Below are positions 26,661 through 42,864 of a stretch of 64,000 bases of DNA, in pieces. The DNA is from Scatophagus argus (Eukaryota; Chordata; Actinopteri; Scatophagidae). The stretch is from contig NC_058512.1 of NCBI RefSeq assembly GCF_020382885.2, positions 6,784,802 to 6,848,801 on the forward strand. Reading direction: 5' to 3'. Position numbers and translations under genes: made by a program. Within the stretch, counting starts at the first letter, position 1, and the number at the start of each line of letters is the position of its first letter. The notes under the pieces were generated by a model. That model made no database searches. It saw only the letters and a program-made list of their open reading frames with translations, and was not told the origin of the DNA.

Positions 26661-27786
26661 TTTTATTTCAATCATTACTTTGGTCACTTTTTGTGTGTGT
26701 GTGTGTGCGCGCGTCTGACTTCGACAGGTTTAGATGTGCAAACATTGCAACAACTTCCAAAAACTTACCATGGAACATCATGAAACTTCTCTGCTTTTGG
26801 ATTGGTGCCTGTAATCTCTGTCGATATAAAACCGTGTCTTTGTGCTTATCGATCAAAACATCAGTGAACTCAAACAGGAAATGTTTTTTTAATGACCATG
26901 CTGTCCTTGTACCGTAACGCTCTGCTAGCCAATTATCTGCCAATAATTACATGCTCATGTGTATTTCAGAAATGGACCTTAGCTCTGAGCACAGTTGCTG
27001 GTCTTTAAACAGCGAGGGGGGACAAAGTCATAAAAGGTTTCATTTAGAAGCTCCTCAGGTGTTTTTTTGTCACTGCAGTCAGACTTATCTGATTATCTGT
27101 AGTCCACTTTAACATTTCCTCCAGCAAAGTGGAGAGCGGAGACCAAGTGGCGCACAGAAATGACGATAAGCATCAACTTGCTCCCCTCAGTGACAAAAAC
27201 TGTCTCTGTTTCTCACATTTTCAGGCCGTGGTCCTCTGAAAAAAGGCCGCCTTTTGCAAAGGAGCTGAATAAGGCCCATTATGAAGTATCCAACAGAAAA
27301 AGCCATCACAGCATTTAGGTAAGGAATGACAAGTGGTCAGAGCATTTAACATCTATTTTAATTAACAAGCTTAATTTATGAGAAGTGGGTTTTCATTGCT
27401 TTTGCTTGGCTTCTTTCCTTTGCCATATTTCCATATTTAGAGTTTTTACAGCGATTCTAAAGCTGAGGTATATCAGTGCTTTTTCAGGTCTGAAAAGAAT
27501 CCACTAATGTGTGAGCAAGCAGCTAAAGTCACTTTAACACCTAAAGTGAAATGAGAGAAGCCCCCCTAGACTCTCTGGTGTATTTTTAGTTAATGTGGGC
27601 ACAGTATGTCACATGCAGTATGAGTCTGAGCTTAAATTTCTGCAATGATTTAAACCACCTAAGTCATATATTGCATTTTTACCATATCATTATTTTTGAT
27701 ATTTTCCATACTCCCTGAAGATGCCTGATCAGCATTTTCTCACTGTTCAGTGTTTCTACTTTCCTGTCCATTCACTGTTACTGAGC

Positions 27787-27788
<2 letters not shown>

Positions 27789-27826
<38 letters not shown>
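27789..27826. repeat. (GT)19 microsatellite
   Basis: Uninterrupted GT run. Confidence 0.95.
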
Positions 27827-27831
<5 letters not shown>

Positions 27832-29174
27832 TTAAGATAAAAGGCTGTTCCTATCTGTGGGCTGAGGGTGTGTACACCAGATCGGCACGCACATTATCGT
27901 CAAGTGAATATTTACTCTTTGGCCCTGTGCCCTAGCTTCTCTCTCACGATGGCATCTGACGTGGTTTCTGTGCCTTCAAGCTCACTTAACATGTCCCAAC
28001 TATGGATGGTGTCAAACTCTGATCTGATCTGAAGTCAAATTTCTACATTCTTAAGGGGTTTTTCCTCAATTTTAGAAAATTACTAGAGCTGTGTTGTATA
28101 TATGTCATATGGACAAGCTGATACAGTGACTGCTTTGATACTTTGTGAAGCCAAGTGTAATAGTATTGCTGGCAGCGTCCACCATGACATTATAATTTCA
28201 GTAACACCCTCATTATGGCTTAATGGGACTGTAAGAGTGACATAATACTACAGAGACTGTCAGCTCAATGGAAAACCCCCTCAAAAAATGATCTTTCTTT
28301 GACCCACAGTTGTGTTACTCTGTACACAGCACCTGAATTTCTTTTTTTTTTGCACTCTTCAAATCTTTCCCTCTAGTTCCATCATCCCCCTTTTTCCTCC
28401 CTCTGCATCCCCCTTTTCTCTTCTTGAGAACTCTTTCAACCCTCACATCTGTCTGTGTTTCCCCTGTTCCTGTTTGTTGTCTTGTTCTGTAGTTGCTTTA
28501 CCAGTTTATCAGTTTCAGGCTCCTTTCTTTCTTACAAGTAAAAGGCTACACTGCGAGAAAGAGAGAAACTAAACAGTTTACCATTTCCATGGAGATGCAT
28601 ACATTATGATGTAACCTGGCTGCCACGGTGCGTTGCTGTTATTGTTTTTGAACACAGCAGTCATTTACACCAGCCTGGCAGTGGGTGCGAACAGCACAAC
28701 AACGGGGATGAGGATGAGGATGAAGACAATAATAATAGTAAGAGTAATGGAATACTACTCTCAGATCTGTAGTGGTTGCTTACGCACATATCAGAATGAG
28801 TCACAGAGGGGAGGGTCCTCCCTCCCTCTGCAGCTTTGTGGTGAGGTATTAACATAGTGAGGAGAAGAAAAAAAAACTGGTTTGACAGACAGTTACACAA
28901 TCTGGATTCTTTGTTATGGAATGCAAGTTAAGTCGGGTGGATGTGTTGATGAGAGGTATGAGTGCACATTGCGGTACCTTCATATTACGGTATATATGAA
29001 GAAAAATTAAACCAACAGGAAATGAGGAGAAATTTGGAAAAAAAAAAGAGGAAAGTCGTTATGGTATGTGAAAGAGATTATATTTTAATCTAATCTATCA
29101 TCCATGAAATGAGGTTGCTGTGTACTTTACTATAAAGGATAATTATAGTTTATTACAGTTTGGGTCCTGTTTTC

Positions 29175-29580
29175 ATATTTTTGACCCTTTGTGCAGACTG
29201 AAATGTATTTGATGGATTTCCATGGCATTTTGTGGGGACGTTTATGATCCCGTAGGGATGAACTGTAATCACTTTGGTGATTACCTGACTCTTCATCTAA
29301 TGCAATCACTGGGTCAAATCTAATTGTTCAATACTTTGGTTTATGACCAAATAGCTGCAAACCATGGACAGGAATGTCACCAGCTGAGGCTGTCTAGTGC
29401 TGGGTAGCAAATGTTAGCATGCTAACATGCTAAACAAATATGGTTAACAAGTCAAACATTACACCCACTTAACATCAGCATTTTAGCATGATTTTTTCAT
29501 TGTCAGGACGTTAGCATGCTGATGTTAGTTTTCGGTTTAGGAACAGCTTCACAGAGATGCTGTGTGTTCCCAGATCTTGG
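29175..29580 (+). repeat. Dispersed TTAGCATGCTAA-family repeat, copy E
   Basis: Contains CAATACTTTGGTTTATGACC, TGTTAGCATGCTAACATGCT, AACATCAGCATTTTAGCATG and GTTAGCATGCTGATGTTAG. Uninterrupted, and the clearest reference for the family in this window. Confidence 0.65.
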
Positions 29581-32048
29581 CAAATAACTTCTAGTCTAAT
29601 TTTGTTATTACAAAGAGTAGTTGACCAGAATTAGGAAAAAAATACAAACAGGCTATAAGAAAACAACTGTAAAAACATCTTTCTAAATAAAGATTATTAT
29701 AACGTGGCCATGTTTACAGTCCTCTGGAGCAGTCTGAACCCAGAGGGGAAACAGAGGTGAGCTGCTCCAAAAATAGCTTTATATCCTCCCTGCAGTGGCT
29801 ACCAGCTCTGTGACAGAGGAGAAAAACCAGCACACTAAACTATAATCTTCTCAGGTATACAATACACTGCTTCTTTATTCACGTCTGCTTCAGACACACA
29901 CAAGCACATGCACATGCTGAGCGAGGAGGTGAAGATACTCAAAGCTCCTGGGCATGTGTGAGCAGCATAACGCAACCGTTTAGGCCTAATGACACCTCAG
30001 TCAACCAGTACACACACACACACACACACTGTTAACTGTTCTTCTCTTCACGTCATCCTGCACATAGTGGATTCATCTCATGCACTTGTTTGCTCTAAGC
30101 TGAAAAGAGTCCCTTACTTATTTAGCAAGAAAATGCAAATACAAGGCCAGCTGAATAAGCCTATTATTGTTAAAATGGGTGTGCTTTAAATAGCAAAATT
30201 ACTTTTTCTTGCTGTATGTGAACATGGTGACACTGGTGCCGAAGCCTCCAAGGCAAACAAAAAGTTGTATTTTTCCCTTAGCATTGAGAGCAGAGGTGTG
30301 TACGAGTGTGTGTGTGCACGCATATGCTTACATGGTGTTTGTATGCCCACGTCTTACTGGCTTTTTGTCAAGTTCCATAATATGTCGACATCTCACCACA
30401 GCACAGCGTCCTGCATCACATTTTCCCTGGTGCAGATGAAGCTAGCTCACGTCTGCCATGCATGTGAGCAGGCATACTGTACTGTAGCTTGGCATTGTCG
30501 GGTAGTGGAATAAGTCCATACACATTCTCTCCCACAGTCAACAACCTGGAGAGCTTCCACTCCAGCTATAAAGTCTTTAAACCAACGCAGGGCAGCAAGG
30601 TCACATAGTTAGAAACACAACCGCTGTGTGAGTCACACAGTTCTCTTAAAAAGTCTGGTGGCTCACTGGAAAAGCACAGAGTGAGGAAAAAAGTTAGATA
30701 TGTTTTAAGATAATTATCCAAATCATTTTGAGTCTGTCAACTGATGAAAGCATTCATTTAAAACAATTGTGGAAGCACAGGATTCCTCCAACAAAACTGG
30801 CGTCTACTCAGAATCCAATTTGGCCTGTTCACGCAGGCAAAATGGCAACTTTGCAGCAAATTATGCGTTGAACACTGCAACTTGTGGAGGCAATGGCCAG
30901 CAAAACATGTTAAAAGAAACAAAAAAAAAAACACACACATTGTCTCACTTAAAATCTCACCATGCTCTCTCAGCTGCCATATGTCAAACAATGACGTGTG
31001 ATTACCTGCTTTTCGTGAAAGTTTTTGGGCACCAGTTTCACATTTAGTGCTTGGATTTATGCTCAGGACTCTGCTCTGCTAAAAAAAATTCACATTTGAT
31101 TGAGTACCACTCTGTGATCCGCTACCATTACAGCTCACAATCTCCTCCAATGGAGAGTATGCCCCTGACGGACAAACATGCATGCAAATTCAAGGCAGAG
31201 AGGAAAATAAAACGGGCTCAAGTCACAGCAAATAAATTAGTGGTTTAATAAATGTATTTGCCCATCTCTCAAAGACTAAAATTGATAGGTTAATATAGTT
31301 AAATATTTGTTGTTCTGTCGTGGCGAATGTTCAGTGTTCCCGTGCCAGCAGCTGAAAAATGAGAGAACCAATGTGACTGGGATCAAGTGCTGATCTCGCA
31401 TCAGTTCCAGTGGTCCAACCGCTTTTTCCAGTGTTTCCTGTACTTCTCTTTTAGGCCATCTTTACACAATTTAGCCAGTTTCCCACCAAAGATCAATAAA
31501 ATCTGTGGGCAAGAAACACACTATTCAGAGTGCTAAAGCAGACTTACATGTATTTCCACCGATGGCCAAGCTTTAATGATTACCATGCTTGTGTCATATT
31601 TATGGGCATTTATGTGGAAGGTTTTTGCCAAGGGAATCCTAATCTAATTCTTAAGAACTTCTCTGAGTTTTCTTTTTTTTTTTCCCTCCTCAAGTCTATC
31701 TGATTACAGTACCATAGCCTACAAGCTGCATCATGAATGTCATTAAAAGTTGCTGAAATTACTTTAATGCATTCACTATTGATCACAGTGGGTATGAAAT
31801 CAGAAAGCGTCTGATGTCTTTTCAAAAATGCCCACAAATGAAGAGTGTTTTGCTGATGTGGCAAATTTCCCATTTTGGTTGTTAAGAATGTGGACCTACT
31901 AATTTAGTTCATTTCTAACAGCCAGTTTTCTCTTCAGACTCATTAAATCCATGTGTCTAATGAACAGCCTGTGTAGTAGCTCTCTCTCTCTGTATTATGT
32001 GTGCACATGTGTGTGTTAATACTCTGGATTGGAACTTTACTTTGGCTT

Positions 32049-32200
32049 CAAAGGAATAGTTTGAAATTTTTGGGAAATATGCTCATTTGCTTTCTGGCAG
32101 AGAAGATTGAGACCATGCACTTGAGAATGGTTCTCGATCTTCTCATCTAACACTTGACAAGGAAGCAAATGCGCACATTTCCCAAAATGCCGAACTGTTT
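32049..32200. mobile_element. Foldback/MITE-like element with about 40-base terminal inverted repeats
   Basis: The left arm begins AAGGAATAGTTTGAAATTTT and the right arm ends CCCAAAATGCCGAACTGTTT. The right arm's reverse complement aligns with the left for about 40 bases with a few mismatches. The centre holds GATCTTCTCATCTAACACTT. The layout of 152 bases with no coding capacity fits a non-autonomous DNA element common in fish. Confidence 0.7.
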
Positions 32201-32433
32201 AACTCAAGAGGATTCATTAGTTTATCCCCAAAAGACAATTTGATATAAAATCCATGGAGTCTGACATGCAAAGATAATGCTTTCACCACTTTCTTCCCCC
32301 TGCCAGCTTCAAGTGTCTTTATGATAAATGGCATGGTATCAAATTCTTACAATCAACTTAAATTTGACCAAACAGTCAATTTTATGACATTTATTTAATA
32401 GTATTTCATTGAGCCCAAATAACTCTGAGTGTA

Positions 32434-32454
32434 AGAGAGAGAGAGAGAGAGAGA
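32434..32454. repeat. (GA)10 microsatellite
   Basis: Short pure GA run within purine-rich DNA. Confidence 0.9.
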
Positions 32455-35299
32455 CAGTGAGTAAGAACGGGTGGAGAGAAAGAGGGGGGCTGTTAGTTCA
32501 TGAGCTGGTGGCCCATCTGGTTTGAGTTACTGAAACCCCCCTCCTCAATTAGACTCAGCATGATGTCAATAAAACGTCAGACTGGAGAGGCTATCACTTA
32601 AATTGGGCCTGTCAAGTATTGTTCTTTCCTCAGCATTCCAGTGGGGACGATCAGTCTGAAATGATTTGTAGTTTGATTAAGGTTACCACAATGTGCCATT
32701 TCTGATTTGATTTGGACACTTGGCTTGAAAATGTCACTATAAAAGTTGTTTGCCTGTTAGTGGGGATTATATACGTACAGAGGACGGAAAATTAATAGTA
32801 TTGAGTGAGAGAAAAAGCAAGAAATAACTTTGGATTTGAACTTTAAAGTATTTTTCTGACTCTAATTTTCCATGTCTCTCTTCTTAGTCTTTCACAACAT
32901 TCCTGTTTTTTTTTCAGCTCTTCCAAAGTTTTGCCATCTAGTTCCCAGATTTATGCTTGAATATTAAAGTTGATACCATAGGGAGGTTGGGAGAAGCAGT
33001 GGTGACATTTATGTTTCTCCTCTCTTATTGCACAGCAGATTTATTAGGAGTTCCCTGCTTTCAGCGACGGGAGTTTCCCAGCAAGACTGTCTCCTCTCTC
33101 CTACAAACCATGGATCATCGTACAGCGCCCAAGTTCTGGTATTCACAATTATTATTGTCATTTTATGTCTCCGAATGGTTGCACCAGTTGCAGGTATGTT
33201 TCCAGAGACTTAATCCAGGACCTGAAAAATTGGCGATCCGTGGAAAAGGTCACACATTCCCAACCACTCCCAGTGGGAAAACAGGAGAGTCCACACCTTC
33301 TCAGAAAAGCAGAGGCCTACTACCCTGAAATCTGACAATAATTACCTCATGGATTTCTGCATATTATAATGCCAAACTCTTTATCTGCAGGTCTTCACTC
33401 AGTGGTGTTCAGCCAGTCTGGACATCATCAGCACACAACGTATAGGCTATGGGACAGTTTTAACTGTAAAACCTCTACATTTAATGTATTCAGTTTTTGG
33501 CAAAATCTGCCAAAGAGCTCAGAATTTACTTGCCTGAATGTTTAAAATTCCAAGTGCGATTCAAAGCTCAGTAAATCACAAACTGTAGGCTATGTGTCTG
33601 TATCGCTGAACCACCGAGCCTTTATCACGCTGTATCTCAAATTCCACAAACATAAAGATTTAATCAAGTGTTGCAAAAATGTGACAGCCACGGTTTGACA
33701 GCAGTGCACTGAGAGCACAGAGGACCCATTAGCTGCCTCTGAATCGATGCCAGGGCGATCTCAGAGGCTTGAGAATGCTGGTGATTGCCGTAATTGCTGT
33801 GCAGCAGTGGTATGATACGGAGTTGAATAAAAAAACTTTAGCGCTCACATGTTTCTATAGGAACCTCTCTAACATTGTAAAGATGTGGTCTTAGTTTACT
33901 GACAGCCTGTACGCTCAGCTTTTATGGTACAAGCATGACTGAAATGGTTTGTGTTAAATTTGATTGTTCTACAGCTCTGGAATATATGTTAAGAGACACA
34001 GAAACAGCGGTAGACAAAATAATGGAAATATTTTAAGATAAATTGCTTTTACTGCTAGCATGGCGACAGATGTGGGTCATATTAAGTTGCTGATTAGCTG
34101 AAATTTGGAACAATGTGCTATAAATTTACAACATACTGTATCTCCATTGGTTAGCTTCAGCTGGTGAATGCCATATTCCTTTTCTGCTGCAGTTTGTCTG
34201 TGTTTACCACATGTTATTCTGATTTCTCAGATTGTTCCTATTCCATTTGTTTTGTTTCCTGCACCTGTACTTTAGCCACAGAAGACTTGGCCTCTTTAGA
34301 GCTCAGTTAATTGTCTCCTATTGTGTCGAAACTTTGAAAGTGATACCAAAGAATTGATTGCCAGATCCCTTTTATAGCTGACAGATGCTGCTGACTGGTA
34401 TTCAACCTCAGATGACCCGTGTCTGAAGCAGCGTTTGCAAATGTGATTAAAGTACCGGCGGAATCAAGCTCCTTTCCATGTTTATATTGTGGTGTCTTCA
34501 CCCTTTGGATAGATAGCACACCTAGTATCTATTTTATCAAGGACACTGCTGTGTATAAGCATAAGGAATCAAGTTGACGGATTCAGTATAACTTAATATC
34601 CAGCTCTTTTAAGTCTGAGACTATTAGTCATCAAGAATTCACATTTTTTTTATTGTTATTTCATTCCTAAACCCTACAAACAAACTAAGGTGGAAGATAT
34701 TTTAAAGTTATTTGATATTTTAGATTTATAAAAACATGTTTCAGTTTGACACTCCATGGATACAGAAATGCGTTACTCTCTGAGGCTGAACCCAGGGTAT
34801 TTTGACCCAGAGTTATTTTCTATATGTTAAAGTTTAATTATTTACTCAAATATGGTTATTCTGACCCAGTGCTAAACAGTTTTTACATTTTTAGGAGTTT
34901 CACATTAAAACTGTCTCCAGTATATTTTGAGCTGTTCAAAACTGCAAAGGAAATATTGACACGAGTTTAAGTTTTTTAGTGTGTCTATATTAGACAAACA
35001 TCCACTGACTTTATGTGTATTTAAACTAAATCAAGACTGGCGTTTTCTGCATGCTCATCCGTTTAACTGACCTGTCGGCTGTGGAAGTGAAGCAATACAA
35101 ATCAGTCAGACGTTTCAGTGTGAGATGTGAGGCTGGTACTAACTCTTGCTGGTAGTGCAGACTGAGACATGAACCAGTCCAAGTTCTCTGTATGTCAACA
35201 AGGTGAGCTCATGGGAAGTCCCTGATTCTCCCATGTCAGACAGAGAAACACATTTTCTCCAGCTCTGGCAGCCCAGACCCAGGCCTTTTCTTTTTAGAG

Positions 35300-35960
35300 G
35301 CTTCTAATCCTGGCGGGTCCCTGGTCTGACGTCACAGGGCCCTCCCCCCACCCCTCTGTCTGTTGATGTGCTGTACCCACGCTCTCATTTCCTCCGTAGC
35401 TCACGAACGCCAATCTTTGCTGTAGTCCCTTTGGCTTCTGACGTCTGAGCATCTGATTAAAACAGACTGCCTCATCTGGCCAGCTGAGGGGGAGAACTTT
35501 GGAGAAAGGAGGTGCCGAGTGTATATGTGAGCTGGTGTGGGTATGAAGCAGCCAACCAAGCTCCCACTCCTCCCCTCGCTCGCTCTTCCCAACTTCCCCT
35601 CTTGTATGTCTCTTATTCGACCGCCTGAGCTGAATCATGTGACTAGGAAGTGTGGCTCCCCTCCATTTCCCCTCCTGACAAAAAGGAAATATTGTAACAG
35701 AGGGGCCGGCGCTGGGCCCTGTTACGTCGCTGGTTAAAAATAACTGGCATATTTAAGGCTGCCGAGGAATCCCAGGGCAGGCAAAGGCTGGACAGCCTGC
35801 CGCCCGGCAGGAGCTCTCTCTTCCCTCTCAGTTTCTTTCTCGCTGACTTCTCCCTTTCTCTGCTTCCTCTTCTACACCCTTTTCACTTAACACAAGCCTT
35901 TCAACGTGACCACGACCACCAACCCATACCTCAGCCACATTTTCCTATCCCTGGGGAAGC
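35300..35960. promoter_or_regulatory. Promoter/enhancer-like block 4 kb upstream of klf4 (candidate)
   Basis: GC-richer than its surroundings and free of repeats. It holds a perfect palindromic CRE, TGACGTCA, at 35327-35334; a MEF2-like TTAAAAATAAC at 35734-35744; a CArG/TATA-like GCATATTTAAGG at 35747-35758; and a perfect CCTGCCG-CC-CGGCAGG palindrome at 35796-35811. ATATTTAA occurs here and again in the klf4 core promoter, so an alternative klf4 promoter or a non-coding RNA start is possible. Based on motifs only. Confidence 0.35.
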
Positions 35961-38900
35961 CCAGTAAATTATATGAGAGGATGAAAGCTCAGGGTTGGCT
36001 GGTTGCACCTCAGCCCGGCCACAGCTTTGTCCAGCTATAGAGGCTTGGCTGAGATTGTCTAAACAAACAGCTCCCACTGACTCAGCCTCATCCATATGCA
36101 TAGCGTCACGTAGCAGAACTGTCAACCGGCCCCGTCTGTTAGCGTAGCAGCCCGTTGGAAAACAAATACAAGACAATTTTGTAATAAAAAAATGACCAGA
36201 GCTAATTTCTGTCACTGTGATCATTTTTGTACTTTATTTGCGCTCGCTGTTGAATGTCTGGACCACAGTAACAGGTGTGGTGAAATCTGTAGGCCTAACA
36301 ACTGTGCTGAGCTGCACACCAGGCCTGGATTCGGCAGGTGCTTTGTCATCACAGACCATTTTAGATAATTAAAAATGAATAAGTTAAACAGTCCTGGTCA
36401 GTCATTCCAGATAATCACTGCTTATCTCAGAGGAGTGTTAAAGGTCTGACAATAACGATCGCAAATGGACACTTAAGTGATGTTATAATCAACCCACACA
36501 ACTTGCATTGTGAATGTTGTACATGACCTGATTTCAGTCACGTATGTACACTTAAAATCATTTTTCAGCCTAGCAATTTAAAATATTTAAAGGCCTTGTT
36601 GTGTATAAATAGTAGTTCATTAACTGGTGTCAAATATAAACACAGCTTGTGCAGTTTCAGTCAGTCAAGTCTTCAAATTCTTTGTGACTCCTGTGAATCC
36701 TGAACACCCTAAAACACTGCTGTTCAAAAAAGAAAGTAAACAAACAAAAAACCCTGTGGTGCCCGAGGAAAAGATTATTACAATTAGAGTTATAGTCTGG
36801 GCCTTGTTTCCCGAGTTCTTCAAAGGTTGTTTGGCTTCGCGCAGGGTGACAAAACAGACAGAAAGTCCTCCATGTATGATTATATTAGAGCTAATGTGAG
36901 GTGGAGTGGAGGGAAGTGCAGCACTGAGAATAAGAAAAGCTTGACTCAGCTTTCAAGAATTAAGGAAAGAATGAAAGCTATTTTTTAATTACTGAACAGC
37001 ATCTGGAAGAGAGCACTGAAAACCTCAATATCTGGAGTTATGATCCGCTGGTACTCATATTCACTTGGGTGCTTTCCAAGAGGGGGAACTTAAGTGAGGG
37101 ACACCGGTGGAAACCATGTCAGTCGCATGCACACCAAAGGGGGGACAAGCCCAAACACTTGTGAAGTCGAGTTATTTGACTACTTACACTCTATTCACAT
37201 AATATCAATGTTCATAACCGTGCCACTGGATTATCAACTCTGCTTGATTTGTATATTAGGATGAACGCAGAATATGCCGGCCGTAAGCGTCTAAGTAGTC
37301 GAAACTCTCAGCCGAGAAAGACACCTGAGCTCACCTTTAAAACACTACTGATATTGAAGGCGCTCCACACCTGATCCACACAGAAACAACAATATGAGGA
37401 CACTCGATGAAGTTAATGAGAGGAAAATATGACACTTCTTAAGTATCGCGTCAGTGCCGAACAGCTATCCTTGTTGATACAATAACATTACCTCAATATC
37501 TCCACATCCGATTCTACAGTTAGGTCACCGGCGCCTTTGACATAATGTCAAAATCTGGAACAGTGCAACAATTGAAATGATTCATTGTGGGCAGGGTAAT
37601 ACAGCGTGCGCGTTCGTATTCTCACTACATTTAGATAATACTTTAAGTGTTGCATTAACATAATCCATACAAGGGCTTGGAGTGAGTTACTAAATCACCA
37701 TGACTTTCACATTGTGCCAGGAAAAGCGGACAGTGGTGTCGTTTTTCGCTTCCTTTATCTCTTTTCTCTATTTCACCCTTTCTGTGCCATTATTGCGATG
37801 CAGAGCACGTCAGTTGTCAAAGTCAAGTCTTTGTTTTCGGGATCAATTTCAAAACCATTATCTCCCGCCAGAAAGAACGTGGATATAATGGCATAGCTTT
37901 CATTGTGTTCCTACCTGCTGTAGGAAACAGGTCTTCAAAAACAAGAGACGTAGTTTAGACAAAGCCAAAGCCATCACTTCTCACTGGGAAAGTCAATCAT
38001 TAATTGGAAAAGTCAGCTGAAGACAAAGCAAACACTACTGTTTGGATATACTGGAATAAGTGTCTTACTGTTAATATATCAAACAACAAATCATGGGCTA
38101 ACAGGATATGCATTCTATTTGCAAACTTCCCATGCTATTATAAGTCTTTATAAGTCTATATTTTTCCCACCAGTTTTTGTTTGCCAACCAAAGCAATGTG
38201 CATTCATGCAAATGAAAACTTTGAATGAAGAAACCAACATCCACTGACAGTAAATGTGTCCTGCTGAAGTGACGGCATGTTTGTTGACATGCCTAACGGA
38301 CAAGATCCTGATGCAGCAGGATCACTTGCGAGTGCTTTGTTTGCTCTTACACCGAACTCTTGAGTAAATGTGTCTAATAATGTTGGACAGAGAGGTTTGT
38401 GTTAGCTCGCTAACTCTGAGCAAACACTGCCTGAACCCAATTCAAACTGAACACCGAACAGTTCTCGGGATTTTAATTTTCATAAATATGCCGTAGTGTT
38501 TTTATATGTCTTTTTTTTTTTTTTTTTTAGCATTGGGCAGGAGTGGGATTTGTAAGGAAAGTCAATCAATGTTGTTTATTAATAAAGCAAGCGCCTGTTT
38601 CAAGAAGCCTGACTCTAACATGTAGACACACAGTAGCCCAGAATTGTTCCCATAAATCACATTTGTCTTAAGATAAGAAAGACTTTAAGAGCGATGTGCA
38701 TAATTCCTTTGTCTATGCATGTGTGCATTGCGTTTCTGCATAAAACTAATGGTAAGACTAAAAATGTTGTTATGATATTATGTCAGGCTTAATAATTTTT
38801 ATAGTAACAAATTAAAAAATGTGTGCATGTGTTGCATTGTGCGGGAATGCCCGTATTGCTTTCCAGTCTTGTACGAATCCAACAGGTGCCCGCAGTGAGC

Positions 38901-39218
38901 TACTCCTGATATAATCCTTAGTATCAATTATGACTTGTCAGCAAATTAACGCGCACATTATTACAGATTGAGAACATCGCGTTATTGTATGATAAAGACT
39001 AAGTTCACCATTTGCCTACTCTTGTAGCCTGAGTTTATTTTTTTAAGCAGCTAATGACGCTGGTGAATGTCTAACGCTTTTGTCCATTCAGGTGATGCCT
39101 GTGCCTGCACGTGACCCCGCACGCATCAAATTAAAGTTCGCTCTTTCTCTTATTTCAGTCAGTCTGAGTAGTTGCGCTTCTTCACCCACATTCACCGTTG
39201 CTATGAATACAAACAAAC

Positions 39219-39260
39219 CTCTCTCTCTCTCCCTCCCTCCCTCTCTCTCTCTCTCTCTCT
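39219..39260. repeat. CT/CCT-rich tract upstream of klf4
   Basis: Polypyrimidine tract (CT)n with CCCTCCCTCC in the centre, about 400 bases upstream of the inferred klf4 start. Such tracts can exclude nucleosomes or form triplex DNA; here that is inference only. Confidence 0.9.
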
Positions 39261-39599
39261 TCCGCGCTCGACACCAGCCTCCCCCCCCCCACGTGCTCCT
39301 TCCCTCGCTTTAATGTTTTCCCGATGTTGCGAGGCAACGAAGGCGTGTCCTGCTCCAATGATTTAAGGATACCTCTCACGCGGTTTCCTCAGTTCAGCCT
39401 GCCGGTCTGCTGCATGACAACAGGCGCAAGGGATTCCCTCCCCCCCCACACACACACATACACTCACTCCGTATGTCGCCTCTCCGTCTTCCCGTTCAAA
39501 ACTGCCTTCAGAATCTGTCTGGCTTCTTCAACCCGGTGCGACTATCAATGGCAGCATGTACTGGAATATAGCGTAACGCGCGACGCGGAGCAGAAACTT

Positions 39600-39839
39600 T
39601 AAACCCGGGGATATTTAACCAAAACGCAGTGCAGGCACGCCGAAGAGCAGCCGCAAGGACTCCACAGACAAGATTCTCACCGATGAGGTGTGGACCTTGA
39701 GAAACTTTTAAAAACAACATTTGACTGATCAGCATTCACTTGGGGACTACAACCGTCTGCGCTGCTGGCTCCAGGATCTCTCCACAAGGATTTACGATAT
39801 TTTCTCTTTAATTTCAGGCAGCCTCCAAATGACGTCGAG
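39600..39839 (+). promoter_or_regulatory. klf4 core promoter and 5' leader (putative)
   Basis: A TATA-like ATATTTAA lies at 39610-39617 and would place transcription start near 39,640, leaving a leader of roughly 200 nt. Just upstream are a CT-rich tract (39219-39260), a C-run and a CACGTG E-box at 39290-39295. A CRE-like TGACGTCG at 39830-39837 overlaps the last leader bases. A short upstream ORF starts at 39829 and overlaps the klf4 start codon. The start site is inferred from motif spacing only. Confidence 0.45.

Positions 39840-39849
<10 letters not shown>
39829..39849 (+). promoter_or_regulatory. Six-codon upstream ORF overlapping the klf4 start codon
   Basis: ATG at 39829 opens a six-codon frame (M-T-S-R-W-L) that ends at TAG 39847-39849. 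The klf4 ATG at 39840 lies inside it in another frame. The uORF start has C at -3, a weak context. The klf4 start has G at -3 and +4, a better one. This arrangement allows leaky scanning or reinitiation to set klf4 output. The sequence is certain; its presence in mRNA depends on the real start site. Confidence 0.5.

Positions 39850-42864
<3,015 letters not shown>

Larger units (their letters stand above)
22046..39599. other. Gene-free DNA, klf4-proximal desert, right part
   Basis: Holds the repeats and the candidate regulatory block given separately. A 123-codon plus-strand frame at 32957-33328 shows no family features. No tRNA, snRNA or miRNA hairpin was recognised by eye. Confidence 0.45.

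Noticed and set aside
32957-33328. 123-codon open frame, plus strand
   Set aside because: No recognisable family, unbiased composition and no transcript signals around it.
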